A DNA stretch of 64,000 nucleotides, taken from NCBI RefSeq assembly GCF_001641265.1, contig NW_020167530.1, positions 682,001-746,000 on the forward strand. Direction: 5' to 3'. The DNA comes from Pseudogymnoascus destructans. Taxonomy: Eukaryota; Ascomycota; Leotiomycetes; Thelebolales; Thelebolaceae. Below, in pieces: positions 10,862 to 22,046 of this stretch. The notes under the pieces were generated by a model. It saw only the letters and a list, made by a program, of their open reading frames with translations. It was not told the DNA's origin and searched no databases. A program made the position numbers and the translations under genes. Each line of letters opens with the position of its first letter. Within the stretch, counting starts at the first letter, position 1.

Positions 10862-13399
10862 ATGACGGGCCTGTTCAGCAAGTTCAAGACAGGCACCGTG
10901 AGTCTCTCTTTTCCCGTTTGTCGTATGCGCCGATGACCAATGGCGGGGCTGCGGCGAGGGCGGGTTCTTTTTGGGCCCGAGCTGTTGGCTTTGCGGTGCG
11001 GTTTCGGGGTTTTTTTTGGTAGCTTTGTGCTGACTGTGTGGTAGGGACCGTCGAGTCCGGGTCAGAATGCGAATGCGTCGAAGAAGCAGCAGGAGCCTGT
11101 GGTGGATTTGACGCCGCTGGAGAAGATGTTGCTCAATGCTGGGCCTATCCGACCAGACGGGAGTGACAAGTTCTTTGGGATGGAAAATGTACGAGATCCT
11201 TCCATTCCACACAGGTTGCGCAGTTACTGACTTTGCGAAATAGTTTGGGAATACCTGGTTTGTGATTATACTTCCCCAGGCGCGATCGCCTTTCTGACAA
11301 TATACAGTTACTGCAATTCAATCGTTCAAGCTCTATACTACTCCATACCATTCCGAGAACATGTACTACGATACCCCCCTCATTCGCCTCACGACACCCC
11401 GAACGCAAACCCAAAACCTGTCATATCGAGCTCCATGAACGGAGGAGCAGTTCACCCACAAACCGCAAAAGGATTATCGGCAGCAGAAGCAGCGAAGCGG
11501 CGAGCGGCCGTAGTGGCAACGCCACCTCCGCAGGCGCCTCCAGGTCAGATTAGACCAGAAGATAAGCCAGACTCGCCAGAGTATAAAAAGAAGCAGGCCA
11601 TGCTGGCAGGGCCTATCGTTGATTTGACATACGAGAATGCCCGTCAATACGGCATGGAGGAGTCCACCTTCACGGCCTTGAAGGACATTTTCACGACGCT
11701 CATACAGTCACAAACGAGGATGGGTATACTCAGCCCACAGAGGTTTTTGGAGATCTTCAAGCGGGACAATGAGATGTTCCGCACTACTATGCACCAAGAT
11801 GCACACGAATTTTATGGAATCTTGCTCAATGCTGTGATTACAAATGTGGAAGAAAATGCAAGAAGACTAAAAGAACTAGAGCCGCCCAAGTATGAAGAAG
11901 TTATGGGCGATGGAATGATGTCGGCTTTTGCCAATTCTGCGTCGGTGATGGGCCTGTCAACTGGTGCTCAGTCCCCTGGGACCGGATGGGTTCATGATAT
12001 CTTTGAGGGCGTTTTGACGTCTGAGACTAAATGCCTTACTTGCGAAGCTGCGTCCCAGCGAGACGAGACGTTCATTGATCTGTCAATCGACTTAGAACAG
12101 CACTCGTCGGTCACGTCCTGCCTCCGCAAATTTTCTGCGGAGGAAATGCTGTGCGAGAGAAACAAGTTTCATTGCGATAACTGTGGTGGGCTGCAAGAAG
12201 CTGAGAAACGCATGAAGATCAAGCGGCTGCCGAAGATCCTGACGCTACACTTGAAGAGATTTAAGTATACCGAGGATATGACGCGTCTGCAGAAGCTGTT
12301 CCACAGAGTCGTATACCCATACCATTTACGTATGTTCAACACGACAGACGACGCAGAGGATCCGGACAGGCTGTACGAGCTCTACGCCGTTGTTGTGCAT
12401 ATTGGAGGAAATGCATACCACGGTCATTACATATCAATTATCAAGACACAAGACAGAGGCTGGTTATTATTCGACGATGAGATGGTCGAGCCCGTTGATA
12501 AACATTACGTGCGCAACTTCTTTGGCGATAAACCGGGAATGGCATGTGCATACGTCCTGTTCTACCAGGAAACGACGTTAGAAGCTGTTCGCAAGGAACA
12601 AGAGGCCGAAGGCGTCGCGGAGGTTGCAATCGCTACAGAAGAAGCGGGCATTCCCACCACGCAACCGCAGACGCCCGGGGCAAACGCAGGCCTTATCTCG
12701 AGGCAGATGGCACTGCCTCCGACACCGACCAAGGACGAACTACTACCACCCCTAGCCCAGGCACAAACGAACCCCACACTATCGACTTCCCCTGAAATGC
12801 ACCCAGAGGTGCCAGACACAATAGCACAGTCCCTACCATCGCAATTCGAGGCGCCGAAGAAGGCCGACCGCGCAGCCGCGAAGAAGGACAGCAAGGATGC
12901 TGAGAAGGCGAGGAAGCACGCTGAGAAGGAGAGAGCTGCTGCTGATAAGGAGAAGGCCAAGGCGGACGAGAGACAGAGGAAGGAAGTCGAACACAAACGC
13001 AGGGAGGCGCAGAGGACGCAAGCTGAGGCCTTGAAGAATGCGATGAACGCGAGTAAGATCTCGGCGGCTGAGGATGAGGAGAAGCGCCGGCGCGAGGCTG
13101 CGTCGTCGTCGTCGGTGGGGTCGCCGGCGAATGGACCGTCCGATAGCAGCAGCAGCAACAACAACGACAAGAAGGAGAATGGCTTCATCAGTGGTCTGAC
13201 CGTCAACCGCAACAGGCCCGGCGCGAAGAGCATGAGTCGCCGGTCGCTGGGATGGCTCAAGCATGACTCCGCGAAGGGAGAGGTGGCGGTGGATGGCGAT
13301 CAGGCTATACCGCCTATCCCGGATCGGTTGGCGAAGCCGGCGAAGGAGAGGTTTAGCTTTAGTTTGGGGAGGAAGAAGAGTAATCTTACGCCGCCATAG
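10862..13399 (+). CDS. creB: Ubiquitin C-terminal hydrolase, CreB type (USP12/46-like)
   Basis: Four exons: 10862-10897, 11045-11188, 11244-11257 (14 nt) and 11308-13399; 761 residues, close to Aspergillus CreB. The cysteine box GNTCYCNSIVQALYYS starts at about 62, with nucleophile Cys65 (its codon split by the third intron). The zinc-finger pairs CLTC and CDNC follow, then LPKILTLHLKRFKY. The histidine box GGNAYHGHYISII has catalytic His438. After the peptidase domain come a Pro/Gln-rich linker and a long charged coiled coil (about 475-560, AAKKDSKDAEKARKHAEKER). The family removes ubiquitin from target proteins; CreB with the WD40 protein CreC acts in carbon catabolite repression and permease turnover in Aspergillus. 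The role here is by homology. Confidence 0.92.
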
Positions 13400-14204
13400 T
13401 GATGGAGGGCGGATTGGATCGGATAGTAGGGGACGGGGGGGTGTATGCAGATGGGTCTGGAGGTGGAATGGGGAAGTACATATATTGTGAGCATGAGACC
13501 GCCAAAAAGTACGGGAGGGAGGGGTGTCTGTCTGCCTTGTCTGTTCTGTCCGCGCTGTCAAACATTGCCGCGCATTTCATGGTCGAGGCGTCGTTGGACA
13601 TACTTTTGAGTGTACAGCATTTTATTCTGGATGGAGGGAGAGTGGAGGGAGGGGGTAGGGAGGGGAGGGACTTAATATTAGACAGTATTATGTAGCACAC
13701 AGGACGCCGTTGGGGGGGGGATGCGTGGATAACCACTCCCAGCGGACGGGATAGGGAGGCACTGAGGGTGTCAGGGTGTCTGTTTTTGGGTTTGAAGGGG
13801 GAAGTGGGGGAGATATATTGGATAGGATTGGTTTGGGTAGTAGAGACTATATTGGATATGGAAATATTGTCTGGTTACCACCGCATCACCTTGCCCTTCC
13901 TTCCGGCGTGCTCGATTCTTTATATCTTATATTGACTCGTTTTTTTGTGAATTTGAAAAGAGGTTTCATTTCGTGATCATTCGTTCTGCTATTGTAAAGG
14001 CCCCTACCCTCCGCCAACCAACCCTGTTTGGTAAACGCCGTTTATGAATGCCTTCGCTGTGTTCCCGTAATTTGTTTATAGTACAGTTTTCCAACCATTT
14101 GTGTTTTCGTATTATGATACCCGCACTCGCGTTCCATGCGCTCACCCTCCTGCGGCTTGATATCGTGGATAGGGACGTCTCAGCCCAGAGCCCCGTGGGG
14201 GGTT
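13400..14204. other. Intergenic between convergent CreB-like and YOS1 genes
   Basis: G-rich stretches and no gene. Presumably two 3' untranslated regions facing each other. Confidence 0.5.
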
Positions 14205-14721
14205 TTATCCGAGGATCAGCTCGTAGACTATGACGAGGAGGTTGATGCCGATTAGAGGAACTGCGTTGGGTGTTAGCTATCCATCCATCATACGGCTGCC
14301 TGTCCCTCCCTCTCCTTCCCTCCCTCCGCCCATCCCTTCCCCCATCCCTCCCGCGCCCACCGCCTCTGCGCCATATACACTAAATGATAAGGGAAAAGAA
14401 AAGGGTGACATACTCCTCATCAACGTCCGCACACTGGCAATTAAATTCACAATCTTGCTCTTCACGCTCGCGTCGCCCCCTGGCCCAGCACCGAACGCGG
14501 GCTCGGCTGCCGAGGAAGCGGACCAGCCTATGCGCGCCAGGAAGCGGTCTTCGGAGAGGATGGCGATGGCGTTTGTGACGAGGACCAAGACTTGTGTTTG
14601 TTAGTTTTCTTGCGACCGCTTCGAGGGGGGACGGGGGCCAAGGTAACAGGGACAGGGACGGTGGGGGACTGGAAAGGGGGGACGTACAATAGAAAACGCC
14701 GCCGAGGCCAAAGAACATCAT
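14205..14721 (-). CDS. YOS1: YOS1/IER3IP1-family ER-Golgi transport protein
   Basis: Three short exons read on the minus strand: 14721-14688, 14590-14414 and 14260-14205, giving 88 residues (yeast Yos1 is 85). Introns are GT-AG with CTAAC branch sites. The product begins MMFFGLGGVFYFLVLVTNA, then the family core AIAILSEDRFLARIGW, then VKSKIVNLIASVRTLMR, and ends IPLIGINLLVIVYELILG. Two hydrophobic segments, one at each end, fit the small ER/Golgi membrane protein that binds Yip1/Yif1 and is needed for COPII transport. An in-frame upstream start at 14874 is a leader extension and not part of the family. It is divergent from ALG12, start codons 342 bp apart. Confidence 0.92.
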
Positions 14722-15063
14722 CTTGTCGGTTCGAAGCTTTTCCCCGGAGAAAGATGCGGGCTCGGATGGGGGGTGGATGTTTGTTTGCGGGCGGCGGGGA
14801 GGGCGTTGGTCGATGGGTTGCCTACGTGGGAGCTTGAAGCCAGAATTCTGGTGCGGGAACTTCCGTCCCCACATTTTAGATGTGGGAGCTCGCTGTTTGA
14901 GGCAGTCCCGACCGAGCTTGTAGGCGCGACGAGGGGCCAGCGAGGCATCAACTATATTTACAGTTGGTATATAAGGAAGTACGAAGGGGGGGTTGAGGAT
15001 AGATATTGTATATCGTACATTACTACTACTACTATTACGACAATGGCATCGCGGAAATAGAAG
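14722..15063. promoter_or_regulatory. Divergent promoter region, YOS1 / ALG12
   Basis: 342 bp between two start codons pointing away from each other. Contains a short (ATT/ACT)n tract at about 15018-15040. Individual factor sites cannot be assigned. Confidence 0.5.
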
Positions 15064-17008
15064 ATGAGAGCACTACGTACGTCTCTCCTTGCTATATTAT
15101 AACAAATGGCAGACAGAGAGCTAACAACCCCCCCCAGAGACAACCCTCCCCCTCCTCCTCCCCGCCCTAATCCTCCTCCACCTCCTCGCCGCCCCCTACA
15201 CCAAAGTCGAAGAATCCTTCAACCTCCAAGCCACGCACGACATCCTCGTTCACCCTCCCCCCCTCTCCCCCTCAACCTTCGCCCCCCACATCCGCACAAC
15301 CTACGACCACATCTCCTTCCCCGGCGCCGTCCCACGCACCTTCATCGGCTCTCTGCTCCTCGCGCAGCTAACCCGGGCTTTCCTACACGCCACCTCCTTC
15401 GCATACATCCGCACCTTCGCCAATGCCTTCCTAGGCACCCCGCTGCACTTCGTACACTCACAACTCCTCTTCCACTCCCTCGTCAACGGCTCCGCTCAGC
15501 AAACCGCACGGTTCATCCTCGGTTCGCTAACTGCTGCTGCGTTGCTGCGGTACGCGCGCGCGCTTTCAAGGGCGTTTGGGAAGGGGGTGGGTGGGTGGTA
15601 TATCTTGCTTCAGGCGACGCAGTTTCACATCCCCTTCTACGCCTCGCGCACCCTGCCCAACACCTTCGCGCTCCTCCTCACCACCGAGGCCGCGCGCTCG
15701 TTCCTCCCGGTACCGGGGAATAATGCTGCGAACCAGCGGAGTCAGGTGCGGCGGGGGATATACCTACTGGTTGCGGCGGGTGTGGTTTTCAGGGCGGAAA
15801 TCGCACTGCTACTCGCTACGCAGGTGGGATTCCTCCTTTGGACACGACGCACAACACTCCGCACCGTCATCTTTGCAGGGCTCCCCGCCGCAGCCCTCTC
15901 CATCACAGCCTCTGTTATCGTAGACTCAGCGTTCTGGCTCCGCCCCGTCTGGCCCGAACTCGCATCCTTCATCTTCAACGCCTACCACGGTGCGTCGTCG
16001 GAATGGGGTGTTTCGCCCTGGCACACCTATTTCACCTCTTCCCTCCCGAAACTCCTGTTAAACCCCCTCGCTATCCCAATGCTAGCAGCAGCGCTGTACT
16101 TCCCCGCCACATCGCGCGCGGCGAGGGGACTAGTGATCCCGCAGTTGGCATTCGTGGCGCTGTACAGCGCGCAGCCGCATAAGGAGGCGCGGTTTGTTAT
16201 ATACACCATTCCGCCGCTGACGGCGGCGGCGGCGTTGGGGGCGTCGTATATTTGGACGCGGCGCGCGCGCACTGTCGGTTACCGGATCGGGGCGCTGGCG
16301 CTGGTTGGGGGTGTGGGAGTTAGTTTCGTGGCGGCGATGGGGATGCTTTTTGTGTCGGCGCTGAATTATCCGGGGGGTGAAGCGCTGTGGGAACTGCATC
16401 AGCGGGTGGGTATGGATAGGCAGATAGGGATGGTGAGGGAGGGGGAGGTGGTGAGGGTGCATATGGATGTTCTCAGTTGCATGACTGGTATAACGAGGTT
16501 CCAGGAAGCGGCGCCGAGTAAGCCGGTCTGGCGTGCTGATCTACTGCCTGCCTGGGGGGATTCTGGGGTGCACCCTGGGAAGGGGGGCAGGAGGGATTGG
16601 GAGGTGGAGTGGGCGTATGATAAGACGGAGGATAAGGCTGCGCTGCGCGATGTGCGGTTCTGGGACCAGTTTGACTATGCGCTTATGGAGGACCGGCGGA
16701 AGGCGCTGGGGAATTGGCGGTTGATGGGGGTGGTGTGGGGGTTTGCCGGGGGGGTGGAGGTGTTGAGGCCCGGGGAGGAGATGTGGCATGAGTCGGATAA
16801 GGATGTGTGGAATCTTGTGGTGAAGGGGCCTTGGGAGTCGTGGCGGAGTGAGGATGTGGGATGGGGTGTTGTGATGGAGATGATGGGGAGGGGGGGTTTT
16901 AAGGAGGTGGTAAGGAGGTTTGTTACGAGGGGGTGGTGGGTTGGGCCGAGGATGGAGCATAAGATCCATATTATGGCACGGGTAGTACCTGTGGTCGACG
17001 AGGAGTAG
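15064..17008 (+). CDS. ALG12: Dol-P-Man:Man7GlcNAc2-PP-Dol alpha-1,6-mannosyltransferase
   Basis: Exon 1 is only 13 nt (15064-15076). After a 61-bp GT-AG intron, exon 2 runs 15138-17008, giving 627 residues. The N-terminus is a membrane segment (MRALQTTLPLLLPALILLHL) followed by the GT22-family loop KVEESFNLQATHDIL and YDHISFPGAVPRTFIG. Further on is the family motif HKEARF in AQPHKEARFVIYTIPPL, with many hydrophobic segments between. ALG12 adds the alpha-1,6 mannose to the lipid-linked N-glycan precursor in the ER lumen, using dolichyl-phosphate mannose. The C-terminal ~170 residues are soluble and Trp/Gly-rich. Convergent with the G6PDH gene. Confidence 0.93.
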
Positions 17009-17448
17009 TTAAGGAGGAGACAAGACAACCTAGAATAGATGGGCCATGGAAAACATGTATCATTGAATGTATAAATAACACCGCGTCAGCACCCCCCTCC
17101 GGCCCCAGCCCGTCCTCCGCCGTCCGAGTAATCTGCTACCGATTCCCCTCCGCGCTTCTTCTATCAACCAACCCCATTCCTTTCTACGCAATTGCAGCCC
17201 CGCCAGCGCATCTACCCGCCGCAGGGACCTGGAGAAGGGGGGGTGCCCCGCACCCGCACCAAACAGTACCGACTCCGACCGATAAGAAACGCATGTAAAG
17301 ATTGGCTGGCTGGTGGCGAGAAGGAGGTGAGGTTTCGCTGGTTACTGTGGCTCGAGCAGCTCGCTGAGCAGGTTCATGCGCCCGTCTGCCTTTGTCCCGC
17401 CACCATTTGTGTCGCTGCCTGCGGTTTGTTCGTGGGTTTAGGAGGGGT
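17009..17448. other. Intergenic between convergent ALG12 and G6PDH genes
   Basis: No gene seen; 3' untranslated regions of the two genes. Confidence 0.5.
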
Positions 17449-19441
17449 TTATAGCTTGTTTGGCTGGGTGGAGGTGGTGGGCCATTGGTAGCCTGCGGCA
17501 TCGCTGAACTTGTAGCCGTAGGAGGAGGTGAAGTCGTCGAGGACGGCGGGGCCGCGGGAGCCTGGGCAAACCGTTAGTTGGTACATTTTTACAACAGCAA
17601 TTCAAAAACTCTCACCATATGGGTATTCCATGGGGATGATCTCCTTGTTATCATCGAGATAGTGGAGGAGCGGGGTGAAGACCCTCCAGCTGGCATCGAG
17701 CTCATCGTCACGAACAAAGTTAGAGTGATCGCCCTTCATGGAATCGAGGATCAGCGACTCGTAGGCCTCTGGGATCTTCAGGTCAGAGAATCGGCGACGG
17801 TAGGTGAGATCCAGCTCTGTCACGACCGTCTGCATGCTCAGACCAGGGAGCTTGGAGTTCATCTTGATGTACACGCTCTCGTTGGGCTGGATGCGCATGA
17901 CGAGCTCGTTGCGGGGGATGTCCTTGAAGATGCCGGATGTGACGTCCTTGAACTGGATTCTGATCTCCGTCTTCTGCTCGTTCAGGGCCTTTCCAGCCTT
18001 GAGGATGAAGGGTACGCCGTCCCATCGCTCGTTCTTGATGTATGCCACCATGGCGCAGAAGGTTGGACACCTGGAGTCCTTGGGGACTGTGTCATCTTCC
18101 TTGTAGGAGGGCTTGTTTCCGTCCAGGGACTTGCCGTACTGGCCGATGATAACGTTCTTCGGCTCGATGGCTGGGATTCCTCTTAATACGCGGACCTTCT
18201 CATCTCTGATGTCCTCAGCTGAGAACGAGATTGGCCTCTCCATAGCCAGTAAGGTGAGAACTTGAAGCAAGTGGTTCTGCATGACATCGCGGATGATGCC
18301 AAACTCGTCGAAGTAGCCGCCACGTCCCTCGGTGCCGAACGGCTCCTTGAAGGAGATCTGCACATTATCGATGTGGTTCCGGTTCCAGGTTGCGCCAAAG
18401 AACTCGTTGCCAAATCGCAAGATCAAGATGTTCTTGACCATTTCCTTTCCGAGGTAATGATCAATACGGAAGATCTCCTCCTCCTTCCAGTTCGGCTCCA
18501 ATGCCTTTTGGAGCTCCCTGGAGCTGCCAAGATCCTTTCCGAATGGCTTCTCGACCTGTCGGTCTGATATTAGCGACCAGCAAATAGCACGCAGTGGTTA
18601 GCTTTCTTACAATGATTCTGGCAATGCCGCTCTGGGGGTAGCAGTTTTTCTTCAAGTGCTGCGAGACGGTGGTGAAGACACTTGGGGGGAGGGCCATGTA
18701 GAACACGCGGTTCTGCTCTTTCCGGCCCTTCTCCAGCTCCTCGAGATGTTTCCTTAAGTTGACAAACGACTCGTCCTCATCATATTGCCCCGAGATATAT
18801 GTGCAGATTTTGGTGAACTCCTGCAATTGCTGCTCAATATCCTTTGTTGGGGTCTTGATGTATGACTTGACACGCTTGAGGTACTCCTCATTGTCCATCT
18901 TCGTCCTGGCATATCCGACGATTCTGATGTCTTTGGGGAGGAATTGGTTTCGGTACTAGATGGTATGAGTACATGATCCCGTAACTTCCGGAGTTATGAG
19001 TAGTCGGGGTATCTTACCAATCCAAAGAGAGCTGGAAACTGCAGAAGAGGGTCAGTATTTACAATTGGGATGACAATATCGCTGAAACCTACAGTCTTCT
19101 TCTTGGCCAGATCACCAGAGGCGCCCAGAACAACGATGACCGTGTTGTTCTTTAACTCGATGTTGCTGTTGGGACAAGTACGTCAGTACAGATAGATACC
19201 CCGCCATGGCACGGGTGGAAAAGAGAAAAGAATGGCAAAAACATCAGATTGACCGCGACCGCGAATTCAATAACCTTGATTGAAAACCATTCCAATCATT
19301 GTGGCCATGGGCGACAACGATGGGGCGGCAGCGACATTTTTGCGTTGTGCTTTCCAGCGATAGCTGTGACGTAGATCGGCAGGAAATACCAACTCACCCA
19401 GCACCTTGTGGCTCCTCTTTCTTGATGACAGTATCAGCCAT
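17449..19441 (-). CDS. gsdA: Glucose-6-phosphate 1-dehydrogenase
   Basis: Six exons on the minus strand: 19441-19398, 19165-19093, 19038-19018 (21 nt), 18955-18611, 18555-17616 and 17561-17449; 511 residues, normal for the family. The NADP-binding fingerprint GASGDLA is at 29-35, the substrate site RIDHYLGKE at 191-199, and the C-terminus is YGYKFSDAAGYQWP. It oxidises glucose-6-phosphate to 6-phosphogluconolactone in the cytosol, the NADPH-producing first step of the pentose phosphate pathway. The first intron is long (232 bp) compared with the others (about 52-62 bp), as is common near the 5' end of fungal housekeeping genes. Confidence 0.97.
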
Positions 19442-20949
19442 TGCTCACGAGCGACAGAACGCCGTACAGGATTCAAACGAAAGTAGAATATAATAGAGAG
19501 AAATAGGGTAGTGTTATGTGAGGTTGGTGTTGGAAGTTTTGTATTTTGTAGCTCTGAAGAGGGGAGGTGAGTGCTATGGAAGGGAGCTCACAGAAGAGGG
19601 TGGTGGGGACTATGGGACTAGAGGGTTGGGTGGTATAATGGTTGAGTGAAACAGGCCCGTCACCCCGTCACCCCGGTCACCGTCAGTCACCCCCATCACC
19701 CCCCTCCCCCCTCACCACCCCCCCCCCTCCCCCCTCACCACGGTTCTGCCGTGGGGTTTAATTCACCATTTTCTCCGGCTGCCGGACCTCCATTGCCCAA
19801 TCAATTGCTACTAAGCTGGAATGTACTTTTTACACCACCGTACAGTAAGAAAGAACTTTACATACCAACTTGCATATACTGCATCATTACAGTAACTTAT
19901 CTATTGATTATCCGGCGCCTGCACAAATAGGCCAGTAAAGAGGCAGAAACGGCCCAGAAATTCCAAACCACCTTTACTATTACGAGAAAGTCCCATGGGG
20001 CGCCGCATATGCACTTCGGTCCCCTTTAGCCGAGTATGTATGGCTGGGTAAATGGAAATGGAAACGGATCGGTCCATCAACACTTTCTTTGATTTTTAAT
20101 TTTTGCTCGGCATGGTGGTGATATAAATAGCGACGAAGCGGCCGTTTCTGGGCAAACCCACACCGAATGTCCATTCCATCTTCCCTTTCAAGTATATACA
20201 GAGTGGAATGTCCGCATCCATTCTTGAGACCGATGAGGTGCGGTCGTGAGCAGTGTTACCACACGATCATGCCGCCTTCCCACGTTACATACTAGACTAG
20301 ACGTGCATTTTGCCGCCTCCGTACAGAGGATAGGTGCTCTATAACGGTGCGCTTTGCTGGTGAGGATGATAAAGCATGGATGTATGGGGCTTTCAAAAGT
20401 TCTGTCCTACACTAATGACGCCACGATTCATAATTCAATTTATACCATGTTATTCAATCTGCGCGCCCCTCCTTATACTCGTTACTACCGCCTTCAAGTT
20501 CAATAGAGCAATTTAGATTTGCTGTAACGCTGCTCCATTTTGTAGCAGCCCCATAAAACTAGCCGTAGTAGGAAATATAAACCCTAGTAGGCTTCCGCTG
20601 CTATAGTGTAGCAGCTAGGGTTACTATCCATAAGTAGTTAGTTAAATTGAATTGGTTAGCTGTAAAACTGTGTTCTAACGTATAAAGATAAAGTTGGTGA
20701 TAATTCCTTGATCTATATATGATAATTGCAGTATGAATCCCCCTATTTAACGTTCTAGTTAACGTTCAAAGCTAATATGCCTCCTATCTAGCCTTTGAAT
20801 CTACTGAATATACCCTATAGCCCCCCTATTCCTCCATCTGGCTTTCCAAATAGCCTTAGATAGCAGCAGCCACAGCTATCTAACCTAGAAAGCATGCTAC
20901 TAGTGCCCCCTATCCCCCTCACCTTCTCTGATTTCCCATCTGAATTCAA
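19442..20949. other. Intergenic, promoter of G6PDH then AT-rich relic sequence
   Basis: 19442-19640 is the G6PDH promoter side. About 19655-19745 is a C-rich low-complexity tract (CACCCC-type). From about 20460 base composition becomes AT-rich with repeated TAGCAGC-like words, suggesting old transposon debris, but no protein can be read. Confidence 0.5.
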
Positions 20950-20954
20950 CAATA

Positions 20955-21716
20955 TGTCATACTGACATTCGTTGCACTCAGTTTGCTATCAAACTCAAGA
21001 GCAAACTTGGAAATCTCCTCCTCAAACCTACAAGTCACTATACATATTTTGGCTTATCACACCAACAACAAGAGCAATACTACTCAACGATTGCTACAAC
21101 CATCTATGATTCATTACACATCATCGCTCCTTAGTTACTGGGCCGATATTACCACATAGCATATCTCTACAACCCTCTATGATTCATTACATGACATCAC
21201 TCATACTACCACATGACATATCTCTACCAACTAGAGGCCTAGGAGCATGAACGATAGCTCTAAAAGCTCCTACGAACCTCTATGATTCATTACATGTCAT
21301 CGCTCTTTAGTTACCCACAAGATTGGTTAAGTTATGACATAATTTGTCTATGACATAATTTGTCTATGACATAATTTGTCTATAGGGGTACTCTGACCTT
21401 GGACCTCCTTTTACTTCCTATAGGCTACGAACCTAAAAGCTGGTTCTATGGGATTCTCTTACGTCGACTACAGTTACCAAGCCTGGTAAGTCATGGAAAG
21501 TCTTGGAAAATGAGAGAACTACACTCCTTTGGCATAAATAGGATTGCCCTTTCCTTAAGAAAGGGCAAGCAGACAATACAGTAAATTGACTTATCACATA
21601 CTTCCACGTCTTTTCCAAGCTTCCAAGCATTGATCTTGTTACTCCTTGTTTCTGAAAAGTCAGTGAGGTGCTAACCTCTGACTTATCCCTGAGTTCTCAG
21701 TCTCAACATTTGTTAC
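20955..21716. mobile_element. Left part of an LTR (family A), split by the chromovirus
   Basis: Starts TGTCATACTGACATTCG and continues past the chromovirus at 28583-28753, ending CACCCACCATTACA (TG..CA ends). The joined length without the duplicated 5 bp is about 928 bp, against 936 bp for the copy at 25969-26904, to which it matches over its whole length in inverse orientation. Internal features include several copies of a TCTATGATTCATTACA block and three tandem copies of a 16-bp TATGACATAATTTGTC unit at about 21335-21385 (one in the other copy). No 5-bp target duplication is seen around it (CAATA on the left, AGTAA on the right). Confidence 0.8.
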
Positions 21717-21969
21717 TGTCACGGTTCACCAAGGCATAGGGCGCCAGTTGGGTATTATGAATTAAACTCAATCTAGAGAAGAAAGGAAAGAGAAGAGGAG
21801 CACTCGAGCAGTGGCTCGATCTATATACAGCTATTGTGGAGTGAATTCTCTTTAGCGAGACCAGTTCTGAGAATTCACTCCACAACTGAAAACTTCGCTC
21901 CAACCCCGGAAAGCTCCCCACACCCCTGAACCCCCACTCGAGCTGCAAGGCGCACTTGATATCGTAACA
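21717..21969 (-). repeat. 3' LTR of chromovirus (left copy)
   Basis: 253 bp, TG..CA ends. Differs from the right copy by one base in a C run near 21935; otherwise no difference was seen on reading both. Confidence 0.95.
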
Positions 21970-21987
21970 CTACCCCCCCCCTACTCC
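21970..21987 (-). other. Polypurine tract of chromovirus
   Basis: On the minus strand a run of nine G within GAGTAGGGGGGGGGTAG lies directly before the 3' LTR, the expected plus-strand primer site. Confidence 0.8.
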
Positions 21988-22046
21988 AGAGTTGATCTCC
22001 TGATCAAGAAATCCCATTTTTAAAAAAAAACAATTGTCTCCAGCTC

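Noticed and set aside
12562..13561. Minus-strand ORFs of 232 and 242 codons
   Set aside because: Antisense to the CreB-like coiled-coil region; Ser/Leu/Arg-rich composition is a shadow of charged codons.
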